A stretch of 64,000 bases of DNA from Myxococcales bacterium UBA1660 (GCA_002320815.1 DCLA01000012.1:40316-104315), one strand, 5' to 3'. Shown: positions 29,271-39,148, counted from the stretch's first letter. The notes: generated from the letters alone by a model not told the origin. Program-made: numbers and translations.

Positions 29271-30521
29271 TCACTCCTGGCTGGCGGCCCCCGACCGGCG
29301 CAGGTACGCCGGAATGTCCAGGACGGCCTCGTCGTGGAGCGCGGAGGCGCCGAAGGCGCGGCTGGGACGCACGGCCTCGTTCTGAGCGGTCGCGGCGGCC
29401 CGGGCCACGGCGCGGATGTCGCTCTTCGAGGGCGGCGGGGTCGAGTACGCGGGCGGACGGGAGGTGCGACCACCGATGGCGGTGCGCGCCTTCTCGCGGA
29501 GACCCCCGATGGGGAGCTGGGCCCGCGCCGGCCGCTCGACCTGCACCTCGCCGGGCGCGGAGTCGAAGCCCGTGGCGATCACGGTGACCTTCACCAGGTC
29601 GTGCATGTCGGGGTCGGTCACGAGGCCGAAGATGATCTCCGCCTCCTCGTGGGCCGCCTGCTGCACCAGGCTCGCCGCGCGGTCGATCTCGCTGAGCTTG
29701 AGGTCCGGGCCGGCGGTGAAGTTGATGAGGATCCCGCGGGCGCCGTCGACGGTGATGTCGTCGAGGAGGGGCGAGTTGATGGCCATGGACGCGGCCTCTT
29801 CGGCGCGGGTGTCACCCTTGGCGAAGCCGGTGCCCATCAGGGCGCGGCCCTGGGCGCTCATGATCGTGCGCACGTCGGCGAAGTCGACGTTGATCATGCC
29901 GTGCGTGGTGATGAGGTCGCTGATGCCCTGGACGGCCTGGAGCAGCACGTCGTCGGCGCGCTCGAAGGCGTCGAGCATCGACATGTCTTCGTTGCCGAGG
30001 CAGAGGAGCTTCTGGTTCGGGATCGTGATGATCGAGTCGACCGAATCCTCGAGCTCCTGGATGCCGTGGTCCGCGTTCTTGCTGCGGCGACGCCCCTCGA
30101 AGAGGAAGGGCTTGGTGACAACGCCGACCGTGAGCGCGCCCTGGTCCCGCGCGACCTGCGCGATGATCGGCGCGGCGCCGGTGCCGGTACCGCCGCCCAT
30201 GCCGGCGGTCACGAAGACCATGTCGGCGCCGGCGAGCGACTCGGCGATGCGCTGCACGTCCTCGAGGGCCGCCTTGCGGCCGACGTCGGGGCTGCCGCCC
30301 GCGCCGAGGCCCTTGGTCAGCGTCGGCCCGAGCTGGATGCGCGTGGGGGCCAGGTTGCCCTCGAGCGCCTGCGCGTCGGTGTTCGCCGCGATGAACTCCA
30401 CGCCTTCGAGCCCGGAGCTGATCATGGTGTTCAAGGCGTTGCCGCCGCTGCCGCCCACACCGACCACCTTGATGCGTGCACCCAGCGCGTTGTCTTCCAT
30501 GAGCTCGATGGAGATCGTCAT
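29271..30521 (-). CDS. ftsZ: Cell division protein FtsZ
   Basis: A 416-residue tubulin-like GTPase that polymerises into the division ring. The tubulin signature GGGTGTGAAP begins at residue 109, and the N-terminal VGVGGSGGNALN nucleotide-binding loop lies at 20-31. After the globular domain comes a variable Pro/Arg/Ala linker (about 330-395). The conserved C-terminal peptide DIPAYLRR, which binds FtsA, follows. A GGAGGG ribosome binding site precedes the ATG. It is last in the dcw order and separated from ftsA by a hairpin, so it may have its own control. Confidence 0.97.
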   Translation of the reverse strand: MTISIELMEDNALGARIKVVGVGGSGGNALNTMISSGLEGVEFIAANTDAQALEGNLAPTRIQLGPTLTKGLGAGGSPDVGRKAALEDVQRIAESLAGADMVFVTAGMGGGTGTGAAPIIAQVARDQGALTVGVVTKPFLFEGRRRSKNADHGIQELEDSVDSIITIPNQKLLCLGNEDMSMLDAFERADDVLLQAVQGISDLITTHGMINVDFADVRTIMSAQGRALMGTGFAKGDTRAEEAASMAINSPLLDDITVDGARGILINFTAGPDLKLSEIDRAASLVQQAAHEEAEIIFGLVTDPDMHDLVKVTVIATGFDSAPGEVQVERPARAQLPIGGLREKARTAIGGRTSRPPAYSTPPPSKSDIRAVARAAATAQNEAVRPSRAFGASALHDEAVLDIPAYLRRSGAASQE

Positions 30522-30589
30522 CGTTTCCCTCCGAACCGCGCTGCCCGCGCGGCGTCGTCCTTCAAAATCAGTTTCGTTGCCCTAAGCGT

Positions 30590-30618
30590 GACGCCGTCTC
30601 TCGCCCGAGAGCGGCGTC
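30590..30618 (-). terminator. Hairpin between ftsA and ftsZ (attenuator or terminator)
   Basis: GACGCCG plus CTCTCG on one side pairs with CGAGAG plus CGGCGTC on the other, about 13 bp of stem with a single bulge and a 2-nt loop. It lies 14 bp downstream of the ftsA stop and about 70 bp upstream of the ftsZ start. Placed between two same-strand genes, it could limit read-through into ftsZ. Confidence 0.5.
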
Positions 30619-30631
30619 GTGAATCAGTCGG

Positions 30632-31876
30632 TCAGAAGACCTCGCGGAACCACCCGCTGATGCGGCTGGCCAGCCCGCCCTCGGCGGGCACCTCGACCTC
30701 TTCGGCGATCGACGCCGGCATCTCCTCGTCCCAATCGCCGAGGCGCGCCGCGCCGTACTTCACCAGGCCGACCCCGGTCGCGTAGGCGGGGCTGCGGACC
30801 ACGTCGATGAGCCCGCCGACGCCGGTCGGCGCACCGCGGCGCACCGGGAGGCCGAGCACCGTCTCCGCGTGCTCCGGCATACCGTCCATCAGGGTGGTGC
30901 CGCCGGTGATGACGACGCCCGAGGCGAGCATGTCCGTGTAGCCGGTCTCGGCGATCACGTGGCGGCAGGCCTGGAAGATCTCTTCCACCCGCGGCTCGAT
31001 GATGTCGCAGAGGACCCGGCGCGGCAGCACCCGCGGCGCCCGTCCGCCGACCGAGGGGACGTCGATGGTCTCTTCCTCGTCGACGAGCTGAGTCGCGGCG
31101 CAGCCGTACTTGATCTTGAGGCGCTCGGCCTCGGCCATCGGCGTCCGGAGGCCGGTGGCGATGTCGTTGGTCAGGTTGATCCCGCCGATGGGGATCACGC
31201 TGGTGTGCACCACCGCGCCGTCGACGTAGAGGATGACGTCGGTGGTGCCGCCGCCGATGTCGATCAGGGCGACCCCGATCTCCTTCTCGTCGTCGCTGAG
31301 CACCGCGTCGGCGCTGGCCAGGGGCTGCAGCACCGTCTCCGGCACGAAGAGGTCGCAGCGCTCGGCGCACTTGATCAGGTTGGCCACGCTGGTCGAGGCC
31401 GCGGTGACCATGTGGACCCGCGCCTCGAGGCGCACGCCGCTCATGCCCACCGGCTCCCGGATGCCGTCCTGCTCGTCGACGATGTACTCCTGGGGGAGCA
31501 CGTGCAGCACCTGCCGGTCCCCGGGGAGCGGGACCGCCTTGGCCTGCTCGAGGACCCGGTTCACGTCGTCGCGGGTGACCTCGCGGGTCTGGATGGCGGC
31601 GACGCCCTCCACGTTGGTGCCCCGCACGTGGGATCCGGCGATGCCGGCGTAGACCGTGTTGATCTCCACCCCGGCCATGGTCCCGGCCTGCTCGATGGCG
31701 GCGCGGATGGCCTGCACCGTGGACTCGATGTTGACGACGACGCCCTTCTTCAGGCCCTTCGACGGCACCGAGCCGATGCCGATGATGTCGAGTCCGTCCT
31801 CGGTCTGCTCCGCCACGATGGCGCACACCTTCGTGGTGCCGAGATCGAGTCCTGCGATGATGTCGCCCGTGGCCAT
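30632..31876 (-). CDS. ftsA: Cell division protein FtsA
   Basis: A 414-residue actin-like ATPase that tethers FtsZ filaments to the membrane and recruits later division proteins. It has the actin-fold motifs IIAGLDLGTTKVCAIV (phosphate 1) near residues 5-20, ALIDIGGGTTDVI (phosphate 2) near 208-220 and VITGGTTLMDG (adenosine) near 333-345. The C-terminal ISGWFREVF looks like the usual membrane-targeting amphipathic helix. GAGGGAGAA precedes the ATG. It is divergent from the Ser/Thr kinase gene, so transcription of ftsA must start in the 130-bp gap or read through from ftsQ across an antisense gene. Confidence 0.96.
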   Translation of the reverse strand: MATGDIIAGLDLGTTKVCAIVAEQTEDGLDIIGIGSVPSKGLKKGVVVNIESTVQAIRAAIEQAGTMAGVEINTVYAGIAGSHVRGTNVEGVAAIQTREVTRDDVNRVLEQAKAVPLPGDRQVLHVLPQEYIVDEQDGIREPVGMSGVRLEARVHMVTAASTSVANLIKCAERCDLFVPETVLQPLASADAVLSDDEKEIGVALIDIGGGTTDVILYVDGAVVHTSVIPIGGINLTNDIATGLRTPMAEAERLKIKYGCAATQLVDEEETIDVPSVGGRAPRVLPRRVLCDIIEPRVEEIFQACRHVIAETGYTDMLASGVVITGGTTLMDGMPEHAETVLGLPVRRGAPTGVGGLIDVVRSPAYATGVGLVKYGAARLGDWDEEMPASIAEEVEVPAEGGLASRISGWFREVF

Positions 31877-31953
31877 TTCTGCGCGTTCTCCCTCGTGAAC
31901 CTTCGAGTTCGACTCCTACACAGCTCGGATCGGGGAGCCAAAAAAAGTGCAGC

Positions 31954-31971
31954 CCAGGGCCACGACCCTGG
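31954..31971 (-). terminator. Hairpin followed by T7 on the minus strand
   Basis: CCAGGG and CCCTGG arms with a 6-nt loop are followed on the minus strand, after 7 nt, by seven Ts. It is the only hairpin in the window with a nearby T-run. It sits upstream of ftsA, where it could stop minus-strand read-through coming from the ftsQ side. The offset of the T-run makes it weak. Confidence 0.35.
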
Positions 31972-32009
31972 ACACCAACGCCCCGGAGCCGCAGAAATCG
32001 GGGGTTCCG

Positions 32010-34049
32010 ATGCCATCGAATCCCACGTCCGGGCCGACTCCCGAAGAGATCCTGGCCCGCGTCGGGTCCACGGTCGGCGGAAAGTATCGAATCCGAACCC
32101 TCGTGGGCGCCGGCGGGATGGGCGCGGTCTTCGAAGCGGTCAACGTGATGACCGAAGCCCCGGTGGCGGTGAAGCTGCTGCTCACCCAGCACGCCCAGGG
32201 CGGCGAGGCCGAGAAGCGCTTCCTACAAGAGGCCAAGGTCGCCGCCAACCTGCACCACCCCAACATCGTCCAGGTCTTCGATCTCGGTCAGGACGAGGAC
32301 GGATCGTGGTTCATCGTCCAGGAGCTCTTGGGCGGGTCCGACCTCGAGAACCGCCTGGACGCCGCCGGCGGCACCCTGGACCTCCGCGAGACCTGCGAAC
32401 TCTTGGTGCCGGTGATGACCGCCCTGGGCAAGGCCCACGAGGCCGGCGTGGTCCATCGGGACCTGAAGCCCTCCAACATCTTCGTCGATCGACGCTTGGA
32501 GGACCCGGTCCCCAAGCTCATCGACTTCGGCGTCTCCAAGGTCGTCGAGGGCCCCGCGTCTGGCCGGGCCATCACCCAGCAGGGCGGCACCGTGGGGACC
32601 CCGGATTTCATGGCGCCGGAGCAGGCCCTGGGCGCCGAGACCCTGGGCCCCACCGTGGACGTCTGGGCGGTGGGCTGCCTCTTCTTCCGTTGCCTGGCCG
32701 GTCGCGGCCCCTTCCCCGGCCCGGGTTTGGCCGTCCTGGCCCAGATGCAGCAGAGCGAGCCCGACCGCCTGGACGCGGTGGCCGACGTCCCCGAAGACAT
32801 CGCCGCGGTGATCGCCGGAGCGCTGCGCCGGGACCCCGCCGAGCGCTACGCCACCATGGCCCACTTCCTGGGCGCCCTCTTCCGCTCGCCGACCGTCCTG
32901 GCCGCCCCCTGGGGTCGCAAGCTGGCGCGGCGCTACTACGACGAGGCCCACGACCCGCCACCCAAGAGCGACCTGCGCATCGGGCTGCGAGCGAAGCGGG
33001 CCCAGATCGGCCTCGGCGTCGCCGCGGTGCTCCTGAGCGCCGCCGCGGTGGGCATCGCTCTCTGGCGGAGCGAGCCCGCCGAGGACGACACGCGATCCGC
33101 CCCGGAGACCGAAGAGCCCGTGCCCACCGAGGGCTCCGTGGCTGCCGCGGCCTGCGCTCCCTGGCGTGATGCGCTCATGGATCTGCGCGAGGACGACGAC
33201 GACTTCCGCGGCGTACCGCAGCTCCCCACGAGCGGCATGGCCACCGGCCAGGCCATCGCCGGGCTCGGGGCCGCCAAGCGCCTCTGCGGCGGGGTGAGCG
33301 GCGCGGACCTCGAGGCCATCGGCGCCGCCCTCGCCCGCTTCGAGCGCGGCCGCGGCTACGGCCGCCGCGGCGGCGGCCACGACGACCTGGCCACCGCCTG
33401 GGCCCTCTTCGGGCTCCGCGAGCTCGGCGACGAGCGACGCATCAACCGGGCTCGCCGGGACCTCGAGCGGGGGGAAGGCCGCGACGGAAGCTACGGCGAC
33501 GGCTCCCCCTACGTCAGCGCGATCGCGCTCCTGGCGCTGGGCGTCACCGAGCCGCCCGACGGCGACGCGGACCGGAGCGCCACCGCGACCTTCCTGGCCG
33601 ACGCGCTGCTGGCGAGCGACCCCACCGAGGACACCGACGGTGGCGTCGAAGCGGACGCCGCCGGCCAGGCAGCGCTGATCCACGTGGCCCTCCGGGTCAG
33701 CGGAGCCCTCGAGGGCCTGGAGCCGGAGCGCCGCGCGGCGGTGGACGCCGCGGTCACCGAGGCCCTCCTGGCCGACTGTTCTCCCACCGACGGCGCCTGC
33801 GATCGGGACCCGGCCGAGACCGGTCGCAGCCGGGTTCCGGCCAGCGGCGACAACGCCGGCGGCATCGCCATCGTCTCCTGGGTGCCCTGGACCCTGGCGG
33901 CCCTCGACGGGCTGCCGGCGTCCGCCCAGGCGCGGCTCGAACCGGTGACCCTCGCCGCGGAGCGGGCGCAGATCGACGACGTCGAGCGGGTCGTGCACTC
34001 GGGCACGTCGGTCCTCGCCGAGCACCTGGTCGCCCTCGGCCTCCGCTGA
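32010..34049 (+). CDS. Transmembrane Ser/Thr protein kinase
   Basis: A 679-residue Hanks-type kinase. Residues 26-290 carry the Gly-rich loop GAGGMG (33-38), the ATP lysine in VAVKLL (Lys55), HRDLKPSN (149-156), IDFG (171-174) and APE (202-204), so it should be active. A transmembrane helix spans about 332-351. The periplasmic part (360-679) is Ala/Leu-rich with repeated helical WALFGLRELGD-, ALLALGV- and WVPWTLAALDGL-like segments, suggesting an alpha/alpha-toroid-like fold rather than PASTA. An in-frame GTG at 31947 is possible, but GGGGG lies before the ATG at 32010. It sits between ftsQ and ftsA on the opposite strand. A division or cell-wall signalling role is plausible. Confidence 0.88.
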   Translation: MPSNPTSGPTPEEILARVGSTVGGKYRIRTLVGAGGMGAVFEAVNVMTEAPVAVKLLLTQHAQGGEAEKRFLQEAKVAANLHHPNIVQVFDLGQDEDGSWFIVQELLGGSDLENRLDAAGGTLDLRETCELLVPVMTALGKAHEAGVVHRDLKPSNIFVDRRLEDPVPKLIDFGVSKVVEGPASGRAITQQGGTVGTPDFMAPEQALGAETLGPTVDVWAVGCLFFRCLAGRGPFPGPGLAVLAQMQQSEPDRLDAVADVPEDIAAVIAGALRRDPAERYATMAHFLGALFRSPTVLAAPWGRKLARRYYDEAHDPPPKSDLRIGLRAKRAQIGLGVAAVLLSAAAVGIALWRSEPAEDDTRSAPETEEPVPTEGSVAAAACAPWRDALMDLREDDDDFRGVPQLPTSGMATGQAIAGLGAAKRLCGGVSGADLEAIGAALARFERGRGYGRRGGGHDDLATAWALFGLRELGDERRINRARRDLERGEGRDGSYGDGSPYVSAIALLALGVTEPPDGDADRSATATFLADALLASDPTEDTDGGVEADAAGQAALIHVALRVSGALEGLEPERRAAVDAAVTEALLADCSPTDGACDRDPAETGRSRVPASGDNAGGIAIVSWVPWTLAALDGLPASAQARLEPVTLAAERAQIDDVERVVHSGTSVLAEHLVALGLR

Positions 34050-34137
34050 CCTCCCGGGGCGCTGACTTCCGGGGCTGACCTTCAGGGGCGCGATCGTCGC
34101 GGCCCTCGGCGCCCCGGCCGGCGACCGAGGGTTCGCT

Positions 34138-35181
34138 TCAGCCGGCCGCTTCTTCTTCGTCCGGCTCGGGCGCCGGCTCGGGCTCTTCGCGGAGCCGCAC
34201 GGTGACCCGGTCGGGCCGGCGAACGTTGTCCAAGAAGACGTACTCGGCCCGGCTCTCGCTCTCGTCCAGCCGGTCCAGGATGCGTCGCAAGCGCAGGAGC
34301 TTGGTGCGATGGGGCCCGCGGCCCAGCCGGACCAGCATGGCGTCCTCGCCCACCCGGAGCGAGAGACCGCCGGTGGGCTCCACCCGGATCTCCCCGATGG
34401 GTTCCCGGCGCCACAGACCGGCCGCGCGGTAGTCGTGCATCAGGGCCACCACCTCGAGCAGCACCGCGGTGCGGAAGGCGCGGTTGCGCACGAACTCCCC
34501 CTGCTCGAGCCCGGTGACCACCGGCAGGTCCACCGGATCGCCGAGCTCCACGCCCTTGAAGACCGTGCCGTCCTCGGAGACCAGGTAGAGGCCCTCCAGC
34601 GCGAGCACGGCCACCGGTCGATGCTCGACCACGGCGATGGACACGTGCCCAGGCAGCCGCCGCTCCACCGTGGCGCTGGCCACCCAAGGGTGGCCCTCGA
34701 CCCGCTGCCGGATCTCCTCGACCGGCCGGGTGAAGACGTTGTCTCCGAGCTGGATGCCCGCCGCCTCGAGGAGCGACTCCTCGCCCACCCGCTCGAGGCC
34801 CTCGACCTCCAGGGTGCTGATGGCGAACGCCGGCGCGCGGAGCACGTAGTCGTGCACCAGCCGATACACCGCCACGCCGCCGACCACGCACGCCGCGGCC
34901 AGGCCCAGCTTCAGGGTCAGCGCGGCGGCACGCCAGAAGCGCGGGAAGCGATCGGCCAGGCCCCGGCGCGGTTCCGGCGGGATGGAGTCGGCGATCTCGC
35001 TGACGCTGATGCCCGGATCGGAGGGCGGCCGCTCCACCCGACGGTTCCCGCGGGTCCCCGAGGGCTCCGGGCGCGGCTCGCGCCGCGGCTTCTTCGCCGC
35101 CCGCTTCCGCTTGGGCGGCGGGGCCTCCGCCTCGGGGGCCGCGCGCCGACGATTGCGGCGCGGCTTCGCTCCTTCCGTCAC
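34138..35181 (-). CDS. ftsQ: Cell division protein FtsQ
   Basis: A 347-residue bitopic protein of the FtsQ/DivIB family that connects FtsB/FtsL to the rest of the divisome. A long basic, disordered cytoplasmic tail (about 1-85) precedes the transmembrane helix (about 95-115). Next is the POTRA domain (ISTLEVEGLERVGEESLLEA through RRLPGHVSIAVVEHRPVAV, in part) and the beta domain. The tail contains lysine/arginine runs. The frame continues upstream to 35316, but those codons have low third-position GC, so the GTG at 35181 is preferred; an ATG at 35277 is an alternative. It is separated from murC by the inverted katG gene. Confidence 0.88.
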   Translation of the reverse strand: MTEGAKPRRNRRRAAPEAEAPPPKRKRAAKKPRREPRPEPSGTRGNRRVERPPSDPGISVSEIADSIPPEPRRGLADRFPRFWRAAALTLKLGLAAACVVGGVAVYRLVHDYVLRAPAFAISTLEVEGLERVGEESLLEAAGIQLGDNVFTRPVEEIRQRVEGHPWVASATVERRLPGHVSIAVVEHRPVAVLALEGLYLVSEDGTVFKGVELGDPVDLPVVTGLEQGEFVRNRAFRTAVLLEVVALMHDYRAAGLWRREPIGEIRVEPTGGLSLRVGEDAMLVRLGRGPHRTKLLRLRRILDRLDESESRAEYVFLDNVRRPDRVTVRLREEPEPAPEPDEEEAAG

Positions 35182-35368
35182 CCTTCGGTCGTCGCCGAAC
35201 CCGCGAAAAGGGTCAACAAATCCGCGCGGCTCGATCCGGCGGAATGATGCACGGCGGGCGCTCGCGTTCGGGGACATGAGGGCAGCCGATTGCTGATAGC
35301 GCCCCACTATTGGCAACCACTCATGATTGACGAAAACGATTGAAGCTCAACTCTTTTCCGGAGCAGCC
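35182..35368. other. Divergent ftsQ / katG intergenic region, lower GC
   Basis: A 187-bp region noticeably less GC-rich than its surroundings, with several AT-containing stretches around 35,285-35,360. TTGACG at 35328-35333 has no convincing -10. I cannot name a peroxide-regulator operator in it. Confidence 0.35.
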
Positions 35369-37653
35369 ATGAGCCAGACAATCGAGCAACCGCGTCGCAG
35401 CGGCCCCTTCGGGCGGGCGACCCTCTCCTTCCTCCTCCCCTTGGCCCTCGCTTGCGCGAGCGACGCGCCCCCCGAGTCGCCCCCCGAGCCGACGGGTGAA
35501 TCCGGGGGCGAAGACATCGCCGCCAACGGGCCCTACCGCAACGAGGACTGGTGGCCCGACCGTCTCGATCTCCGCGTTCTCCAGCGGCACGGATTGACCG
35601 GCGACCCGACCGACGAGGATTTCGACTACGCCGAGGCCTTCGCCGCCCTCGACTTCGAGCAGCTGAAGGAGGACATCGAAGAGGTCCTGACGACGTCCCA
35701 GGATTGGTGGCCGGCGGACTACGGGACTACGGCGGCCTGATGATCCGGCTGTCGTGGCACAGCGCCGGCACCTACCGCGTCACCGATGGTCGCGGTGGCG
35801 CCGGCGAAGGCATGATCCGCTTCGCGCCCCTCAACAGCTGGCCGGACAACGCCAACCTCGACAAGGCGCGGCGGCTCCTGCTCCCCATCAAGCTGAAGTA
35901 CGGCCGCGCCCTCTCCTGGGCCGACCTCATCGTGCTCTCGGGGACCGTCGCCCTCGAATCGATGGGCTTCCAGACCTACGGCTTCGGCGGCGGCCGGGAG
36001 GACGTCTACGAGCCCACCGACATCAACTGGGGCCCGGAGACCGTCTGGCTCGCCGATGAGCGCGTGGGCCCGGACGGGATCGCCCACGGCCTCGGCGCGA
36101 CCCAGATGGGGCTCATCTACGTGAACCCGGAGGGGCCGGGGGGCCGGCCCGACCCGCTGGAGGCCGCCCGTCACATCCGCATGGCCTTCGGCCGCATGGC
36201 GATGAACGACGAGGAGACGGTCGCGCTCATCGCTGGCGGCCACACCCTGGGCAAAGCCCACGGCGCCGCCCCAGCCCAGGGCAACGTCGGCGCGAAGCCC
36301 GAAGCCGCCGGCCTCGAGCAGCAGGGTCTCGGTTGGCAGAACTCCCACGGCACCGGCAACGCCGGAGACACCATCACCAGCGGTCTGGAGGGCGCGTGGA
36401 CTTCGTCTCCCGCGCGCTGGTCTCGCGAGTACTTCCACAACCTCTTCGCCTACGAGTGGGAGCTCACCGAGGGCCCGGGCGGCGCGCATCAGTGGTCACC
36501 GGTCGATGGGCCGGAGAACGTCCCCGACGCTCACGATCCGGAGACCTTCCACCGACCGATGATGTTCACCACGGACCTCGCGCTTCGCGAGGATCCAGAG
36601 TACGGGCGCATCTCGCGGCGCTTCTACGAGCACCCCGAGGAGTTCGAGGCGGCGTTCGCGCGGGCCTGGTACAAGCTCACCCACCGCGACCTGGGTCCCC
36701 ACGGCCGACTGGTCGGCTCGGCGGTGCCCGCGGAGCCGATGATCTGGCAGGACCCCGTGCCCGCCGTCGATCATCCCCTCGTCGGGGCCGCGGACATCGC
36801 CGCCCTGAAGGAGACGATCCTCGCCTCGGGGCTGACCATCGACCAGCTCGTCTCGACCGCCTGGGCCTCGGCGTCGACCTTCCGCGAGACCGATTACCGC
36901 GGGGGCGCGAATGGCGCGCGGATTCGGCTGGCGCCCCAGCGGGACTGGGCCGCCAACGAACCCGAGGAGTTGGCCCGCGTGCTCGCCACGTTGGAGCGCA
37001 TCCAACGCGACTTCGCCGGAGCCCAGCGGAACGGCAAGCGCATCTCGATGGCCGACCTGATCGTCCTCGGCGCAGCGGCGGCCATCGAGAAGGCCGCGGC
37101 GGAGGCGGGGGTGTCCATCGAGGTTCCCTTCGTCCCGGGCCGGACGGACGCGACGGACGCGATGACGGACGCCGATTCCTTCGCCGTCCTCGAGCCGGAG
37201 TCCGACGGGTTCCGGAACTACCTCCCTGGTGGCACCGAGCAGGAAGCCCTCGAAGCCCTCGTCGAGCGCGCCGACCTCCTCTCCCTCACGGCGCCGGAGA
37301 TGACCGTGCTGGTGGGTGGCCTCCGGGTCCTCGGCACGAACCACGGCGACACCACGCACGGCGTCTTCACCGCGACCCCCGGTCGCCTCACCAACGACTT
37401 CTTCGTCCAACTCGTCGACATGGACGTCGAGTGGGAGCGCCGGGACGGTTCGCTGATCTACGAGGCGCGGGACCGGACCAGCGGTGCCGTGGTCCGAACC
37501 GGCACGTCGGTCGACCTCGTCTTCGGCTCCAACGCCCAGCTCCGGGCCCTCACCGAGGTCTACGCCGGGGCCGACGCGAAGGAGCGCTTCGTGCGCGACT
37601 TCGTCGCCGCCTGGACCAAGGTCATGCGTCTCGACCGCTTCGACCTCGAGTGA
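35369..37653 (+). pseudogene. katG: Exported catalase-peroxidase with a single-base frameshift
   Basis: KatG degrades H2O2 through catalase and peroxidase activity with haem b. Codons 1-119 from the ATG at 35369 encode a lipoprotein-type signal (FLLPLALAC, Cys29) and the normal KatG N-terminus up to DWWPADYG, then leave frame. The remaining 640 residues continue in the next frame from [17 protein letters not shown]. Inserting one base between 35725 and 35726 would restore DYGHYGGLMIR. The rest is complete. It has the distal Arg/Trp/His (RLSWH), the Tyr of [11 protein letters not shown] and the Met of RMAMNDEE for the Met-Tyr-Trp adduct, the proximal His ([11 protein letters not shown]) and the C-terminal KatG domain. 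It may be a sequencing error or a real mutation. An exported form recalls plasmid-borne KatP. Confidence 0.88.
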
Positions 37654-37674
37654 GCGAGCGCCCCGGCATCGATG

Positions 37675-37699
37675 GGGAGGCTCCCGGCGGGAGCCTCCC
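37675..37699. terminator. 10-bp hairpin between katG and murC
   Basis: GGGAGGCTCC (37675-37684) and GGAGCCTCCC (37690-37699) form a perfect 10-bp stem with a 5-nt loop between convergent genes. It can act on both strands. No T-tract. Confidence 0.65.
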
Positions 37700-37762
37700 G
37701 TCGGTGCCGCCTCGGCGAGCCCGCGAGATCCGAGGCTCGCCGAAGGACCGCGGCCGGTGGAC

Positions 37763-39148
37763 TCAGCTCAGGGCGTCGAGGAGCTCGCGGCCGGTCTTGG
37801 TGATGTCCCCGGCGCCGAGGGTGATCACCACGTCGCCCGGCTGGAGCCGGTCGCGAATGGCCTGCACCAGGTCTTCGCGCCGCGGCACGTGGGTGATGTC
37901 CCGGTGGCCGTGGTCGCGGATCGCCTGCACCAGGCTGGCGGTGTCCGCGCCCTCGATGGGCTTCTCGCCGGCCGCGTAGACGTCGGTCATCAACACCACG
38001 TCGGCGCGGTTGAAGCAGCGGGTGAGCTCGTCGAAGAGGTGGTGCGTCCGGCTGTACCGGTGGGGCTGGAACGCGACGACCAGGCGCCGGCCGTAGGCGC
38101 GCTGGGCGGCCTCGAGGGTGACCTCCACCTCGGCCGGGTGGTGTCCGTAGTCGTCGACCACCACCACCGGCTCGCCGTCACCCATCGCGTGCTCCCCGAC
38201 GATCGTGAAGCGCCGCTGGACGCCGCCGAAGGTGCGCAGGGCCTCCCGGAGCTGGTCGTGGGGGACCTGCAGCTCGTCCGCGACCGCGATGGTGGCCAGC
38301 GCGTTCATCACGCTGTGCATGCCGGGCATGGAGACCTCGAAGCGCCCCAGACTCTCGCCGCGGCGGATGACCTCGAAGCTCACGCTGAGCCCCTTCATCT
38401 CCGGGTTCCGCGCCCGGTAGTCGGCCTGGGCCGCGAGCCCGTAGGTCGCGATGCGCTTGTCGATCTGGGGCAGCAGGTCCTGCACGTTCGGGTGGTCCAG
38501 GCAGGCCACGACCACGCCGTAGAAGGGGACCCGGTTGGCGAAGTCCACGAAGGCCTTCTTCACGCCGGCCAGATCGCCGTAGTGGTCCAGGTGCTCGGGG
38601 TCGATGTTGGTGATCACCGCGATGGCCGGCGTCAGGTGCAGGAAGGACCCGTCGGACTCGTCGGCCTCGGCCACCAGCAGATCGCCTGCGCCGCTGGCGG
38701 CGCCGCTGCCCAGGGCGTTCAGCTTGCCGCCGATGACCACCGTGGGGTCCAAGCCGGCGTCGCGGAGCACCGTGGCCACCAGCGAGGTCGTGGTCGTCTT
38801 TCCGTGGGAGCCGGCGATGGCGATGCCCTCCTTGAGGCGCATCAGCTCCCCCAGCATCTCCGCCCGCGGGATCACCGGGATGGCGTTGCGGCGGGCCTCC
38901 ACCAGCTCCGGGTTGTCCCGGGGAACCGCCGAGCTGAAGACCACCACGTCGGCGTCCTTCACGTTGGCCGCTTCGTGGCCGGTAAAGACCGTGGCCCCCT
39001 TGTCGACCAGGCGCTTTGTGTAGTCGTTGGCGCGCAGGTCCGAGCCGGTGACCTGGAACCCGTGGTCGAGGAGCACCTCGGCGATGCCGCTCATCCCCAC
39101 GCCCCCGACCCCCACGAAGTGAATCGACCGAATCCGTCCACGGAACAT
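37763..39148 (-). CDS. murC: UDP-N-acetylmuramate--L-alanine ligase
   Basis: A 461-residue cytoplasmic Mur ligase that adds L-alanine to UDP-MurNAc. It shows [18 protein letters not shown] at the N-terminus, the ATP-binding [13 protein letters not shown] near residues 110-122, [12 protein letters not shown] and [13 protein letters not shown] with the conserved aspartates and histidines. Starting at the ATG at 39148 gives the usual short N-terminus ([11 protein letters not shown]). An ATG four codons upstream is also possible. TATGCA lies 7 nt before 39148, so it may have its own short-leader promoter. In the dcw order it follows murG, with a lipoprotein gene between. Confidence 0.95.
   Translation of the reverse strand: MFRGRIRSIHFVGVGGVGMSGIAEVLLDHGFQVTGSDLRANDYTKRLVDKGATVFTGHEAANVKDADVVVFSSAVPRDNPELVEARRNAIPVIPRAEMLGELMRLKEGIAIAGSHGKTTTTSLVATVLRDAGLDPTVVIGGKLNALGSGAASGAGDLLVAEADESDGSFLHLTPAIAVITNIDPEHLDHYGDLAGVKKAFVDFANRVPFYGVVVACLDHPNVQDLLPQIDKRIATYGLAAQADYRARNPEMKGLSVSFEVIRRGESLGRFEVSMPGMHSVMNALATIAVADELQVPHDQLREALRTFGGVQRRFTIVGEHAMGDGEPVVVVDDYGHHPAEVEVTLEAAQRAYGRRLVVAFQPHRYSRTHHLFDELTRCFNRADVVLMTDVYAAGEKPIEGADTASLVQAIRDHGHRDITHVPRREDLVQAIRDRLQPGDVVITLGAGDITKTGRELLDALS

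Noticed and set aside
35551..37653. The second katG frame as an independent gene
   Set aside because: Its first 55 residues are Arg-rich out-of-frame sequence; KatG homology begins only after the frameshift point, so it is the remainder of one broken gene.
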